A stretch of 64,000 nucleotides of DNA from Novosphingobium acidiphilum DSM 19966 (GCF_000429005.1 NZ_AUBA01000001.1:124001-188000); one strand, 5' to 3'; positions 17,507-25,714 are shown, counted from the first letter of the stretch. Program-made: numbers and translations. The notes: generated by a model from the sequence alone, not told the origin.

Positions 17507-18439
17507 ATGAACGATGTCCCTTTTCACCGCGATTCGGTGCTGGTGGTCGATGATCAGCCGGAATCGCTGCGCATGCTGACCGATACGCTGGAAAGCAGCG
17601 GCATTTCAGTGCTGGTGGCGACATCGGGGCAGGGCGCGCTGGATCTGATGGGGCATATCGTGCCCGATCTGGTGCTGATGGATGCGGTCATGCCCGGTAT
17701 GGACGGGTTTGAGGCGACCGCACGGATCAAGGCCAATCCGGCCACGCGGCATGTGCCGGTGATCTTCATGACCGGCCTGACCGAAAGCGAACACGTGATC
17801 GAGGGGTTCGAGGTCGGCGGGGTCGATTATGTGCGCAAACCGGTCAACGTGCACGAATTGCTGGCGCGGGTGCGGGTGCATCTGGGCCATGCGCGTGCGG
17901 TGCAGGTCAGCACGATCGGACTGGATGCAACCGGCCGGATGATGCTGGCCACCGATCTGGCCGGGCGTTTCCTGTGGTGTTCACCGCTGGCCGAAAGCGT
18001 GATCGCGCGTCTTCAGCCGGGCTGGAACAGCCAAAGCGGTCAGTTGCCCGACCCGGTGCGCCAAACCATCGAACGCCTGTTGCAACGGCGTGATACGCCC
18101 GGCACCACCTTGCGCATCGACTGGCGCGAAGATGCCGGCGACTATGCGCTCGAACTCGTGCTGATTGCGCAGTACCGCGAAAACGAAGTGCTGATCCGGC
18201 TCAACCAGTTCGATCCCGAAGGCGATGCGGCCAAGTTGCAGACGCGTCTGGGACTGACCGAACGCGAGGCCGAGGTTTTGCTGTGGATCAGCTATGGCAA
18301 ATCGAATGCCGATATCAGCGAAGTGCTGGCGATCTCGCCGCGCACCGTGCAGAAACATCTGGAGCGGATCTACGAAAAGCTGGGCGTGGAAACCCGCGCA
18401 GCGGCTGCGGCCATCGCGATCCGTTCGGCAGAGACCTGA
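17507..18439 (+). CDS. Response regulator with LuxR-type DNA-binding domain
   Basis: A 310-residue regulator. The receiver (about 1-125) has the acidic pair in VLVVDDQPES, phospho-Asp near 59 in VLMDAVMPGMDGFE and Lys near 111 in YVRKPVNVHELL. A middle domain of about 115 residues lacks a clear family. The C-terminal LuxR/FixJ helix-turn-helix is LTEREAEVLLWISYGKSN with the recognition helix in SPRTVQKHLERIYEKLG. It is two bases from the hybrid kinase and is its likely partner. The middle domain between receiver and HTH is unusual for a NarL-type regulator. Confidence 0.92.
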   Translation: MNDVPFHRDSVLVVDDQPESLRMLTDTLESSGISVLVATSGQGALDLMGHIVPDLVLMDAVMPGMDGFEATARIKANPATRHVPVIFMTGLTESEHVIEGFEVGGVDYVRKPVNVHELLARVRVHLGHARAVQVSTIGLDATGRMMLATDLAGRFLWCSPLAESVIARLQPGWNSQSGQLPDPVRQTIERLLQRRDTPGTTLRIDWREDAGDYALELVLIAQYRENEVLIRLNQFDPEGDAAKLQTRLGLTEREAEVLLWISYGKSNADISEVLAISPRTVQKHLERIYEKLGVETRAAAAAIAIRSAET

Positions 18440-18440
18440 A

Positions 18441-18462
18441 TCCTCCCCGTTGCCGGGGAGGA
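18441..18462. terminator. Bidirectional hairpin between response regulator and RidA genes
   Basis: Nine-base arms TCCTCCCCG and CGGGGAGGA with a 4-base loop sit in the 32-base gap between two convergent genes. There is no long T-run on either side, so termination strength is uncertain. Confidence 0.6.
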
Positions 18463-18471
18463 TGCGGCCGA

Positions 18472-18981
18472 TCACTTCTTCTTGGCAGCGATCGCTTCGA
18501 TTTCGATCAGATAATAGGGTCCGGCAAGTGCTGCCACCTGAAACGCCGAACGTGCGACCGTGGTCGGATTGTCGGTGGTGTTGAAGAACTGCTTGAAACC
18601 TTCGTTGGCGCCGGCGAAATCCATCTTGCCGGTCTTGGGGTCGGCCGCGACAAACAGCGTCAGCTTGACCAGGTCGGCCATCGTGTAGCCCTTGCTTTCC
18701 AGGATCGCCTTGATCTTGGTCAGCGTGCTGATCGTCTGCGTCTTGGTATCGCCCAGGTCGTCAAACGAGGTGGCCATGGTCTTTTTGGGATCAATCGGCG
18801 AGGCAAGCTGGCCCGACAGATAGAACAGATCGGTGCCGGCCTTGACCTCGGCACCTTGAAGAATCAACCCGAAGCCGGGGTTCGGGTACTTGACCACTTG
18901 CGCCATTGCGGGTGCGGCGCACAGCAGCGCGCCGGTCACGGCTGTCGTGGCCAGGGTGCGGATCAGGGACTTTGCAGACAT
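18472..18981 (-). CDS. Exported RidA family imine/enamine deaminase
   Basis: A 169-residue protein: a signal peptide of about 28 residues (ends CAAPAMAQ) followed by a RidA/YjgF fold. RidA enzymes hydrolyse reactive imines made by amino-acid-oxidising enzymes to ketones plus ammonia. The conserved substrate-binding Arg is in TVARSAFQV (near 144) and the C-terminal IEIEAIA motif is intact. Most RidA proteins are cytosolic; the leader points to the periplasm. It is divergently transcribed from a cytochrome c and a twin-arginine flavin amine oxidase, which fits removal of imines formed there. Confidence 0.88.
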   Translation of the reverse strand: MSAKSLIRTLATTAVTGALLCAAPAMAQVVKYPNPGFGLILQGAEVKAGTDLFYLSGQLASPIDPKKTMATSFDDLGDTKTQTISTLTKIKAILESKGYTMADLVKLTLFVAADPKTGKMDFAGANEGFKQFFNTTDNPTTVARSAFQVAALAGPYYLIEIEAIAAKKK

Positions 18982-19278
18982 GGTTCATCCTTCTCTTTGC
19001 TGTTGCGCCGTTCGGGCACTGTAAGGCGAAAACGCCCAAACGCCATTGCCCCGGCTGCGCAATCGCGCATGCGGCATGCGCGTTTGCCGTCGCCGCGGGG
19101 CAAAGCACAAGCCACGCCGATTGCTGTTACGCTGAACAGCGTATGGGCAAGCATGCGAACCATGCAGCAGGGGTGTCCTCAGGTAATCTTGACAGGCAGG
19201 GTCATGCGGCTTTCACTGCATACGACGGGTCCTGATTGTCTTGACCCGAACCTTCGAACAGGAACGGTCAAAGCGGTG
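18982..19278. other. Divergent promoter region of the RidA and cytochrome c genes
   Basis: No gene is apparent. On the plus strand a perfect TTGACA at 19189-19194 is followed after 17 bases by a weak TTCACT, about 60 bases upstream of the cytochrome c start; this is a possible sigma-70-type promoter. Shared control of both sides from this region is inference. Confidence 0.35.
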
Positions 19279-19725
19279 ATGAAACTGAAAGGCGGCTTCG
19301 TGGCATTGGCGGCCACGGCTCTGGTTGCGGCGGCCACGCTGTCCGATCCGGGCTATGCGCAGGATCACGGTGCGGCCGGCGGCAGTGACACGGCCATTTC
19401 CGACAGCGGCAAGGACGTGTTCGAACAGATCTGCGCCGCCTGCCACATGCCCGATGCCAAGGGCGGGGGCGAGGCGGGCGCGCGTGTGCCTGCGCTGGCG
19501 GGCAACAAAAACCTGAAGAACAAGGATTACCCGATCATCCTGCTGCTGAAAGGGCGGGGCGGCATGCCGTGGTTTACCGATATCCTGACCAAGCAGCAGA
19601 TCGCTGCAGTGATCACGTACGTCCGCGGCCATTTCAACGATTACAAGGACCCGGTGACAGTGGCGGACATCGATCGCATCGGTTCGACCAATCCCCCGGT
19701 GCCCGATTGCAATTGCGGCCACTGA
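19279..19725 (+). CDS. Periplasmic c-type cytochrome (single heme)
   Basis: A 148-residue protein with a signal peptide (MKLKGGFVALAATALVAAAT, cleavage near GYAQD). It has one heme site, CAACH (Cys52, Cys55, His56), in FEQICAACHMPDAKGGGE, and a likely Met axial ligand in GRGGMPWF near 96. The domain is a class I cytochrome c of about 90 residues. An odd C-terminal tail, PDCNCGH, adds two Cys. The gene lies 27 bases upstream of the flavin amine oxidase and probably accepts its electrons in the periplasm. The start is the first ATG that yields an intact signal peptide; the ribosome binding site is weak. Confidence 0.9.
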   Translation: MKLKGGFVALAATALVAAATLSDPGYAQDHGAAGGSDTAISDSGKDVFEQICAACHMPDAKGGGEAGARVPALAGNKNLKNKDYPIILLLKGRGGMPWFTDILTKQQIAAVITYVRGHFNDYKDPVTVADIDRIGSTNPPVPDCNCGH

Positions 19726-19752
19726 TCCATTCCGTGCCAAGAAGGACCCCCC

Positions 19753-21357
19753 ATGACCGATCCCGTGATGTCTGATTTTCTGGTGCCGCCAACCCGCCGC
19801 CAATTGTTGACGATGATCGGCAAAGTGGGTGGAGCCTCGGCGCTGTATCAGGCGATGACGGTGTTTGGTCATGCCGCCGAAAGCCAGTTCACCGGGCCGC
19901 CCAAGCTGTCGGGGGCCAAGCCCGGCGCAAGCGTGCTGGTGCTGGGCGCGGGTCTGGCCGGCATGCTGGCGGCCTATGAATTGACCAAGGCCGGATACAA
20001 AGTGCAGATCCTGGAGTTTCAGGGCCGCACCGGCGGGCGCAACTATACCGTGCGCGGCGGCGACACGATCACCGAGCTGGGTTCGACCCAGACCGTCGAC
20101 TATGCGCCGGGCAATTATCTCAATCCCGGACCGTGGCGCATTCCGTATCACCACCGCACGGTGCTGCATTACTGCAAGGAACTGGGGGTCGAGCTTGAAC
20201 ACTTTGCCCAGCTCAACCACAACGCCTTTGTGCACAACAGCCACGCCTATGGCGGCAAGCCGCAGCGTTATCGCGACCTTTATGTCGATTACAAAGGCCA
20301 TGTCGCCGAATTGCTGGGCAAATCGCTCAACGCCGGCGCGCTCGACACCACGGTAACCGCCGAGGACAAGGCCAAATTGCTTGAGGCGATGAAGGAATGG
20401 GGCGTGCTCGACAAGAGCATGGCCTATACCAAGAGCATGAAGGTCGGTGACCAGCGCGGCTGGGAACGGCCGCCCGGCGGCGGCGTCAACGGCGCACCGA
20501 TCCCGGGCGAAGTCGGCACGCTGTCCGACACGCTGTCGACCAAAGTGTGGCAGCAGATCGGTTTCTACACCGAGCATGTGATGCAGACGACGATGTTCCA
20601 GCCCAAGGGCGGGATGGATCATATCGGCAAGGCGTTTACCGCAAAAGTCGGCAATCTGGTGCGCCCCAACACCCGCGTGACCAAAGTGGCGCAGGATGGA
20701 TCGGGGGTCACCGCCTCGTGGACCGACACCAGGACCGGAACCCTTGGCGAAACGCGGGCCGACTGGCTGGTCTGCACGATCCCGGCGACCATTCTGGGTC
20801 AGCTCGATTTCCAGGTGTCGGACGCCAAAAAGGCGGCGATCCGCGCGTTGCCCTATGGCAATTCGGTCAAGATCGGGCTGGAGATGAAACGCCGTTTCTG
20901 GGAAACCGATTATGCGATCTATGGCGGCCATTCGTTCACCGATCAGGATATCGGGCTGATTTCCTATCCCACCGGCAACTGGTTCGGTGATGGCCCTGCG
21001 GTGATCCTGGGCGCGTATCCGTTTGGCATCGGGGCCTATCGCCTGGCGGGCATGACGCCCGAAAGGCGCATTGCCGCAGCACTCGATCAGGGATCGGTGT
21101 TCCACCCGGGCGAATACAAAAGCGAATTCCGTTCGGGTGCTACGGTCGCGTGGAACCGCATGCCGTGGATCCTGGGCTGCTGCGCCACCTGGACCGAGGA
21201 AAGCCGCGCCGCGCATTACCAGGATCTGGTGTCGATGGAGGGGCGCATCGTTCTGGCGGGCGAACATTGCTCGTATTACGGCTGCTGGCAGGAAGGCGCG
21301 CTGCTGTCGTCGCTCGATGCGATCAGCCGTCTGCACCAGCGCGCGTCGGCTGCCTGA
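19753..21357 (+). CDS. Tat-exported flavin monoamine/L-amino-acid oxidase family protein
   Basis: A 534-residue flavoprotein. The N-terminus carries a twin-arginine motif (TRRQLLTMIGKVGGASA, Arg15-Arg16), indicating export as a folded FAD protein. The FAD site is VLVLGAGLAGMLAAYEL at about 61-77 followed by ILEFQGRTGGRNY. C-terminal features of the amine oxidase family include AGEHCSYYGCWQEGALLS, the FAD-binding end region. AAGGA precedes the ATG by about 7 bases. The family oxidises amines or amino acids to imines. The paired cytochrome c suggests it works as a dehydrogenase feeding the respiratory chain instead of making peroxide; this is inference. The substrate is unknown. Confidence 0.9.
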   Translation: MTDPVMSDFLVPPTRRQLLTMIGKVGGASALYQAMTVFGHAAESQFTGPPKLSGAKPGASVLVLGAGLAGMLAAYELTKAGYKVQILEFQGRTGGRNYTVRGGDTITELGSTQTVDYAPGNYLNPGPWRIPYHHRTVLHYCKELGVELEHFAQLNHNAFVHNSHAYGGKPQRYRDLYVDYKGHVAELLGKSLNAGALDTTVTAEDKAKLLEAMKEWGVLDKSMAYTKSMKVGDQRGWERPPGGGVNGAPIPGEVGTLSDTLSTKVWQQIGFYTEHVMQTTMFQPKGGMDHIGKAFTAKVGNLVRPNTRVTKVAQDGSGVTASWTDTRTGTLGETRADWLVCTIPATILGQLDFQVSDAKKAAIRALPYGNSVKIGLEMKRRFWETDYAIYGGHSFTDQDIGLISYPTGNWFGDGPAVILGAYPFGIGAYRLAGMTPERRIAAALDQGSVFHPGEYKSEFRSGATVAWNRMPWILGCCATWTEESRAAHYQDLVSMEGRIVLAGEHCSYYGCWQEGALLSSLDAISRLHQRASAA

Positions 21358-21369
21358 TTGTTCCGCCTC

Positions 21370-21388
21370 GGGGGGCTTGGCACCCCCC
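21370..21388 (+). terminator. Possible hairpin terminator after the flavin oxidase
   Basis: GGGGGG and CCCCCC arms flank a 7-base loop twelve bases after the stop codon. Only two T follow, so this is a plausible but weak intrinsic terminator. Confidence 0.4.
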
Positions 21389-21436
21389 TTGGCCATGGCC
21401 TAGGTTCGCCCGCACACAAACTGCGGAGCGAAACTG

Positions 21437-22483
21437 GTGACCATGACGATGCGTGCGCTTGCGGTGCAGGCACTCAGCGATGATCTGTCCGGGCTGGCGC
21501 TGGTCGAGATGCCGGTGCCACAGCCTGATGCCGATCAGGCGCTGGTGCGGATCGAAGCTGCGGCGCTTGGCTTTCCTGACCTGTTGATGACCCAGGGTCT
21601 CTACCAGGCCAGGCCGGCCGTGCCGTTCGTGCCGGGCATGGAGAGCGCGGGCGTGATCGAAGCGCTGGGCGAGGGCGCGCGCGCGGCCGGCTGGCAGGTG
21701 GGTGACCGGGTGATCTGCGGCAGCACGACCGGGGGCGTGGCGCAGTACGGCTGCTTTGCCGCTGACAGCTTGCAGCCATTGCCTGACGGCCTGTCCTTTG
21801 CGCAAGCGGCGTCGTTGCGCGTCGCCTATCTGACCGCATGGGTGGGCTTGCACCGCATCGGGCGCGCGCAACCCGGCGAATGGCTGGTCGTGCACGGCGC
21901 GGCCGGCGGGGTCGGGCTGGCGGCGGTCGATCTGGCGCGCGAGCTTGGCCTGCATACGATTGCCGTGGCGTCAAGCCACGCCAAGCTTGACGCGATAAGG
22001 GCGCTTTATCCGGTCGATCATGGCCTGGTCGGACCGACGGGCGTGCGTTCCGCAGTGCTTGACCTGACCGGGGGGCGCGGCGCCGATCTGGTCTATGATC
22101 CGGTGGGTGGCGATGTGTTTGACGAGGCCTGCCGCTATACCGCGTTTGGCGGGCGCCTGCTGGTGGTGGGCTTTGCCGGTGGTCGCATCGCCACGGTCGG
22201 GTCCAACATTCCGCTGATCAAGGGGTTTTCGATCCACGGCGTGCGCGCCGGCGAATATGGGCGCCGCTTTCCCGATCGCGGCCGCGAAAACCTTGCGGCG
22301 ATCCACACCATGGCGGCACAGGGGCGTATCCGGCCACAGGTTCACGCGGCGGTGCCGCTGGATCACTGGCGCGAAGCCTTTGCCGGGATGCAGAACCGCC
22401 AGGTGATTGGCCGCACCGTCATCCTGCCGCATGCGCGCGCACCGCAGACAAAAAAAGAGCCACTCGAAAGTGGCTCTGAATAG
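21437..22483 (+). CDS. NADPH:quinone oxidoreductase family protein (MDR superfamily)
   Basis: A 348-residue zinc-independent medium-chain reductase. It has the GroES-like N-terminal domain (LVRIEAAALGFPDLLMTQG, VPGMESAGVIEALGEG) and the nucleotide-binding domain with VVHGAAGGVGLAAVDLARELG at about 155-175. It lacks the Cys-rich structural zinc loop. Such proteins reduce quinones or enoyl compounds with NADPH. A GTG start with GGAG nine bases upstream fits better than the ATG two codons later. The last codons overlap a strong hairpin (22456-22477), so the C-terminal KKEPLESGSE is encoded by terminator-like sequence. Confidence 0.9.
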   Translation: MTMTMRALAVQALSDDLSGLALVEMPVPQPDADQALVRIEAAALGFPDLLMTQGLYQARPAVPFVPGMESAGVIEALGEGARAAGWQVGDRVICGSTTGGVAQYGCFAADSLQPLPDGLSFAQAASLRVAYLTAWVGLHRIGRAQPGEWLVVHGAAGGVGLAAVDLARELGLHTIAVASSHAKLDAIRALYPVDHGLVGPTGVRSAVLDLTGGRGADLVYDPVGGDVFDEACRYTAFGGRLLVVGFAGGRIATVGSNIPLIKGFSIHGVRAGEYGRRFPDRGRENLAAIHTMAAQGRIRPQVHAAVPLDHWREAFAGMQNRQVIGRTVILPHARAPQTKKEPLESGSE

Positions 22484-22650
22484 TTTGGGAGAGGATGCCT
22501 GAAAGGCGATTTTGATATGCGTGCACGGGCCGTTTTACGCAAGTGCGAAACAGGCAATTGCAATTGCGAAAAACGCAATTGTTCAATTTGGCGTGACGGA
22601 ACTGACACAAATGTCAGGTTTGGTTTCAGGTAAAATGCATATATAACAAT
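22450..22650 (-). ncRNA. Candidate small RNA ending in the 22456-22477 terminator
   Basis: The minus-strand terminator needs a transcript, and the only sequence before it is this non-coding stretch. The proposed RNA would contain hairpins CTGACA-ttTG-TGTCAG (22602-22617) and CAATTGCG-ttttt-CGCAATTG (22561-22581), a single-stranded CTCTCCC segment (22485-22491), then the terminator. The CTCTCCC stretch resembles anti-Shine-Dalgarno loops of known alphaproteobacterial small RNAs. The 5' end is a guess: TATATA at about 22640-22646 could be a -10 but I see no good -35. Confidence 0.35.
22456..22477 (-). terminator. Strong intrinsic terminator reading on the minus strand
   Basis: Read on the minus strand this is a perfect 9-base stem (AGAGCCACT/AGTGGCTCT) closed by a TTCG tetraloop and followed by a run of seven T (the last stem base included). 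It lies inside the 3' end of the quinone oxidoreductase gene. On the plus strand it has no T-run after it, so its best orientation is minus, although no annotated gene precedes it there. Confidence 0.75.
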
Positions 22651-22886
22651 CAACTCATAGCTATGCATAAACCGCGCGGTCCGGCTGATACATGCGCGCT
22701 GCGCAATCCCCCATTTGGGCAATCCATTGCCGGTGGCGGCTTGACCGCGCCGCACCAGGCACTGGTTGACCACGTCAAACGGGATCAATCGGCCTGGAAT
22801 CTGCGAATCAACCCGCCATCGCAAAGGTGGTTGCCATGCCGCGTGGCACAGGGCAGCAAGCACCGCACAAGGAGCTGATCCACGCC
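22484..22886. other. Long intergenic region with clustered inverted repeats
   Basis: No protein-coding gene is supported. The left half (22500-22670) is much more AT-rich than its surroundings and holds the two perfect hairpins described under the candidate RNA, plus two copies of ATGCATA (22635, 22663). The right half has the short palindrome TTGAC-cac-GTCAA at 22766-22778, about 110 bases upstream of the M20 peptidase start, which could be an operator or part of its promoter. Confidence 0.5.
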
Positions 22887-24311
22887 ATGACCAAAATGAC
22901 CCTGACCCTGCTTGCCTCTGCCGCGATCATCGGCACCGGTCTGTCCACCCCTGCGGCTGCGCGCGCTGTTGCCGCACCCGTGCCGACCGCCGCCGAAGAG
23001 GCTGCCGTGCTCGATCTGGCCATGAAGGAAATCGCCATACGTTCGGTGCGGGGCGAGGCCAATCGTACCCCCGAAGTCGCAGCATTGGTGCGCGACAGGC
23101 TGATTGCGGCGGGCTGGGCACCCGGTGATGTGGTGATCACCCGGCGCGGCGAGACGGCAACGCTTGTTGCCACCTGGGCCGGCACCGATCGCGCGCTCAA
23201 GCCGCTGGTGCTGTCGGGCCACATGGATGTGGTCGAGGCCAAGCGCGCCGATTGGCAGCGTGATCCGTTTGGCCCGGTCGTGGACAACGGCGTGCTGTTC
23301 GGGCGCGGTGCCACCGACATGAAATTCGACGGAGCCCTGCTGGTTTCGGCGGTGATCGATTTGCGCGCGCATGGCTATCACCCGCGCCGCGGCATCGTCA
23401 TCGCGTTTTCGGGCGATGAAGAAACCGTCATGGCGACCAGCGATGCACTGGCGCACGAACTGAAGAACGCCGATCTGGTGATCAATGCCGATGGCGGTGG
23501 CGGCACGTTTGCCGACGGAACCGACACGCCGCTGTACTGGCTGTGGGACGGCAACGAAAAGGCCTATGCCGATTACCAGCTCGAGGTGACCAACCCCGGC
23601 GGACACAGTTCCGAACCGCGCCCCGACAATGCCATCGTGCAATTGGCCCAGGCGCTGGTCAAAGTCGGTGCCTATCAGTTTCCGGCCGAACAGAACGAAT
23701 TGACCAAGCCCTGGTTCGAACGCGCTGCCGCATTCGAGGCCGATCCGGCCAAGGCCGCGGCGATGCGCGCCTTTGCCGCCAATCCGCATGATGCGGCTGC
23801 GGCCGCGATCGTGCGCGCCGATCCCGATCTGGTGGGTCGCGCGGGCACGACGTGCGTTGCCACGCTGCTGTCGGGTGGCCATGCCGAAAATGCCCTGCCG
23901 CAGCGCGCGCGCGCCAATATCAATTGCCGCATCTTTCCCGGCCACAGCCGTGAAGCGATCATGGCCGAACTGAAGACGGTGATCGCATCCGACGTGGTCA
24001 AGATCACCGACGTGACCGATGGATCGATCACCCCGCCGGTCACCCCGTTGCGCGCCGATTATGTGGTGGCCGCCGAAAAGGCGATCCGTGCGGCCTGGGG
24101 CAAGGATATTGCCGTGATCCCCAACCAGGCGTCGGGTGGATCGGATTCGATGTTCTATCGCGCACTGGGCGTGCCGGCCTACAACGCCAGCCCGGTGTTT
24201 ACACGGCGCGACGAACGTTTCAGCCACGGGCTGAACGAGCGCGTGCGGCTGGTCAATATCAAGCCTGCACTGACGTTCTATTTCAACCTGATCCCCGATC
24301 TGACGAAATAA
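22887..24311 (+). CDS. Exported M20 family metallopeptidase
   Basis: A 474-residue protein with a signal peptide (MTKMTLTLLASAAIIGTGLS, cleavage near AAARA). The dizinc peptidase domain shows LVLSGHMDVV (first metal His), RGATDMKFDG (bridging Asp) and FSGDEETVMA (catalytic Glu and metal Glu). The dimerisation domain contains NPGGHSSEPRPDN. The C-terminal metal His is probably in FSHGLNERVR. It cleaves peptides or N-acyl amino acids in the periplasm; the exact substrate is unknown. AAGGAG lies about 12 bases before the ATG. A strong terminator follows. Confidence 0.92.
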   Translation: MTKMTLTLLASAAIIGTGLSTPAAARAVAAPVPTAAEEAAVLDLAMKEIAIRSVRGEANRTPEVAALVRDRLIAAGWAPGDVVITRRGETATLVATWAGTDRALKPLVLSGHMDVVEAKRADWQRDPFGPVVDNGVLFGRGATDMKFDGALLVSAVIDLRAHGYHPRRGIVIAFSGDEETVMATSDALAHELKNADLVINADGGGGTFADGTDTPLYWLWDGNEKAYADYQLEVTNPGGHSSEPRPDNAIVQLAQALVKVGAYQFPAEQNELTKPWFERAAAFEADPAKAAAMRAFAANPHDAAAAAIVRADPDLVGRAGTTCVATLLSGGHAENALPQRARANINCRIFPGHSREAIMAELKTVIASDVVKITDVTDGSITPPVTPLRADYVVAAEKAIRAAWGKDIAVIPNQASGGSDSMFYRALGVPAYNASPVFTRRDERFSHGLNERVRLVNIKPALTFYFNLIPDLTK

Positions 24312-24316
24312 ACGAC

Positions 24317-24342
24317 AAGCCCCGCCCGGATGGGCGGGGCTT
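24317..24342. terminator. Bidirectional intrinsic terminator
   Basis: Eleven-base arms AAGCCCCGCCC and GGGCGGGGCTT with a 4-base loop lie between the convergent M20 peptidase and nitroreductase genes, with short A and T runs on the flanks. Confidence 0.85.
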
Positions 24343-24350
24343 TACGCCGA

Positions 24351-25013
24351 TCAGTCAAACCCGATGAACTTTACCTGCTGGTCCAGCGGCACGCGTTCGC
24401 GCTTGAAATGGTTGACCGGGGCGTCATCGTCGCGCCAACCGATGGCCAGGCCGCAGAACAGCATGGTGTCGGCCGACAGGCCCAGGTGCGCCTTGATCGT
24501 ACGGCCATAGTTGCCCATGTATTCCTGCGGGCAGCTGTCCAGCCCTTCGCCGCGCAGCAACAGCATGATCGTCTGCAACCACATGCCGACATCCGACCAC
24601 TGCGGTTCCTTCATGAACTTGGGGAAATGGCACAGCAGCAGCACCGGCGCGCCGAACGAGACCAGATTGGCCTGCATGAAATCGGTGCGCGCAGCCTTGT
24701 CCGCGCGTTCGATTTGCAGCGCGCCATACATCGCGGCACCCACCGCCTGAAGCCGGGCCTGGTATTCGGGATAGGCACCGGGTGCGGCCCAGTTGTATTC
24801 CAGCGGATCGTCAGCCTTGGCCGCCAGCAGCACATCCTGCAGCGCCTTGAGCGGCGCACCGGTCAGCACCACGGCCTCCCACGGCTGATAGTTGCAGCCC
24901 GACGGCGTCATGCGCGCCTGGTCGAGCACGCGTTCGATCGTTGCCAATGGCACGGGCGTGTCCAGAAATTCGCGCACCGAACGGCGCGTGGCAACAGCTT
25001 CGGCAATATTCAT
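24351..25013 (-). CDS. Nitroreductase family protein
   Basis: A 220-residue FMN-dependent reductase. The N-terminal ATRRSVREFLDTPVP binds FMN phosphate, followed by TPSGCNYQPWEAVVLTG and the C-terminal GLDSCPQEYMGNYG and LAIGWRDDDAPVN blocks typical of NAD(P)H nitroreductases. Physiological substrates are usually quinones or other activated compounds. It is similar throughout to the protein at 56666-57352 (shared QWSD-GMWLQT block), so the two are paralogues. It is convergent with the M20 peptidase and 79 bases downstream of the TetR gene on the same strand. Confidence 0.92.
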   Translation of the reverse strand: MNIAEAVATRRSVREFLDTPVPLATIERVLDQARMTPSGCNYQPWEAVVLTGAPLKALQDVLLAAKADDPLEYNWAAPGAYPEYQARLQAVGAAMYGALQIERADKAARTDFMQANLVSFGAPVLLLCHFPKFMKEPQWSDVGMWLQTIMLLLRGEGLDSCPQEYMGNYGRTIKAHLGLSADTMLFCGLAIGWRDDDAPVNHFKRERVPLDQQVKFIGFD

Positions 25014-25092
25014 GGTCTCTCCGATTATGCGTGACGGCTATCGTCGCGGTCACTGATATGATGGTTGCTGAACATTGCAATGGTCTGACACG

Positions 25093-25698
25093 TCAGGCCC
25101 GGCGGGTCAGCAATGCATCGATGTGCGCGCGCGCGATGACGCCGGCCTCGGTTCCGGTAAAACAACCCGGTGACAGGCACAGTTCCAGCCACAGCCCGTC
25201 AACCAGCGCGGTTACCGAAATCGCTGCCAGCCGCAGGTGATCGCAGCGCACGCCGCACGCCGCCAGCAGCTCGGTCAGCCGTGCGCGATAGGCTGCATAT
25301 TGATCGTCATGCTGGCGCGCGATGTCGGGCCGCGCGGTTACCAGGCTCCAGAACGCGATCCACGTCGCCAGCAGCGCGCGGTCGGCAATGGGCGGGGCAA
25401 AACTGGCGGTGACAAACGCATCGAGCCGCGCGCGGGGATCGGACCCGGCGGCGTCCACGGCTTGCGCCATCGCTGCCGCCACGGTCTGATCGACATGATC
25501 ATAGGTCGCGCTGATCAGGGCATCGATCCCGGCGAAATAGTGCGTGATCAGGCCGGGCGAAATGCCTGCCTCGCGTGCGATCACGCGCACGCTGGTGCCG
25601 GCTGCGCCTTCGCGTGCCAGCACGCGGGTGCAGGCCGCAATCAGGCCCTGGCGGCGCACATCGGGTTCGGCGCGGCGGGGGAAGGGGTTTGCGGTCAC
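25093..25698 (-). CDS. TetR family repressor, BetI-like
   Basis: A 201-residue regulator. The helix-turn-helix is VRVIAREAGISPGLITHYF at about residues 35-53. The C-terminal half (ADRALLATWIAFWSLVTARP and the end LVDGLWLELCLSPG) matches the BetI/TetR_C_6 type of ligand domain. A GTG start is used, with GATAGG upstream; no ATG is available in frame. It is divergent from the Rieske oxygenase gene and a palindromic operator sits in the 60-base gap, so it most likely represses both itself and the oxygenase operon. BetI itself responds to choline; the ligand here is unknown. Confidence 0.9.
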   Translation of the reverse strand: MTANPFPRRAEPDVRRQGLIAACTRVLAREGAAGTSVRVIAREAGISPGLITHYFAGIDALISATYDHVDQTVAAAMAQAVDAAGSDPRARLDAFVTASFAPPIADRALLATWIAFWSLVTARPDIARQHDDQYAAYRARLTELLAACGVRCDHLRLAAISVTALVDGLWLELCLSPGCFTGTEAGVIARAHIDALLTRRA

Positions 25699-25714
25699 TT
25701 GCCTATCCCGCAGA

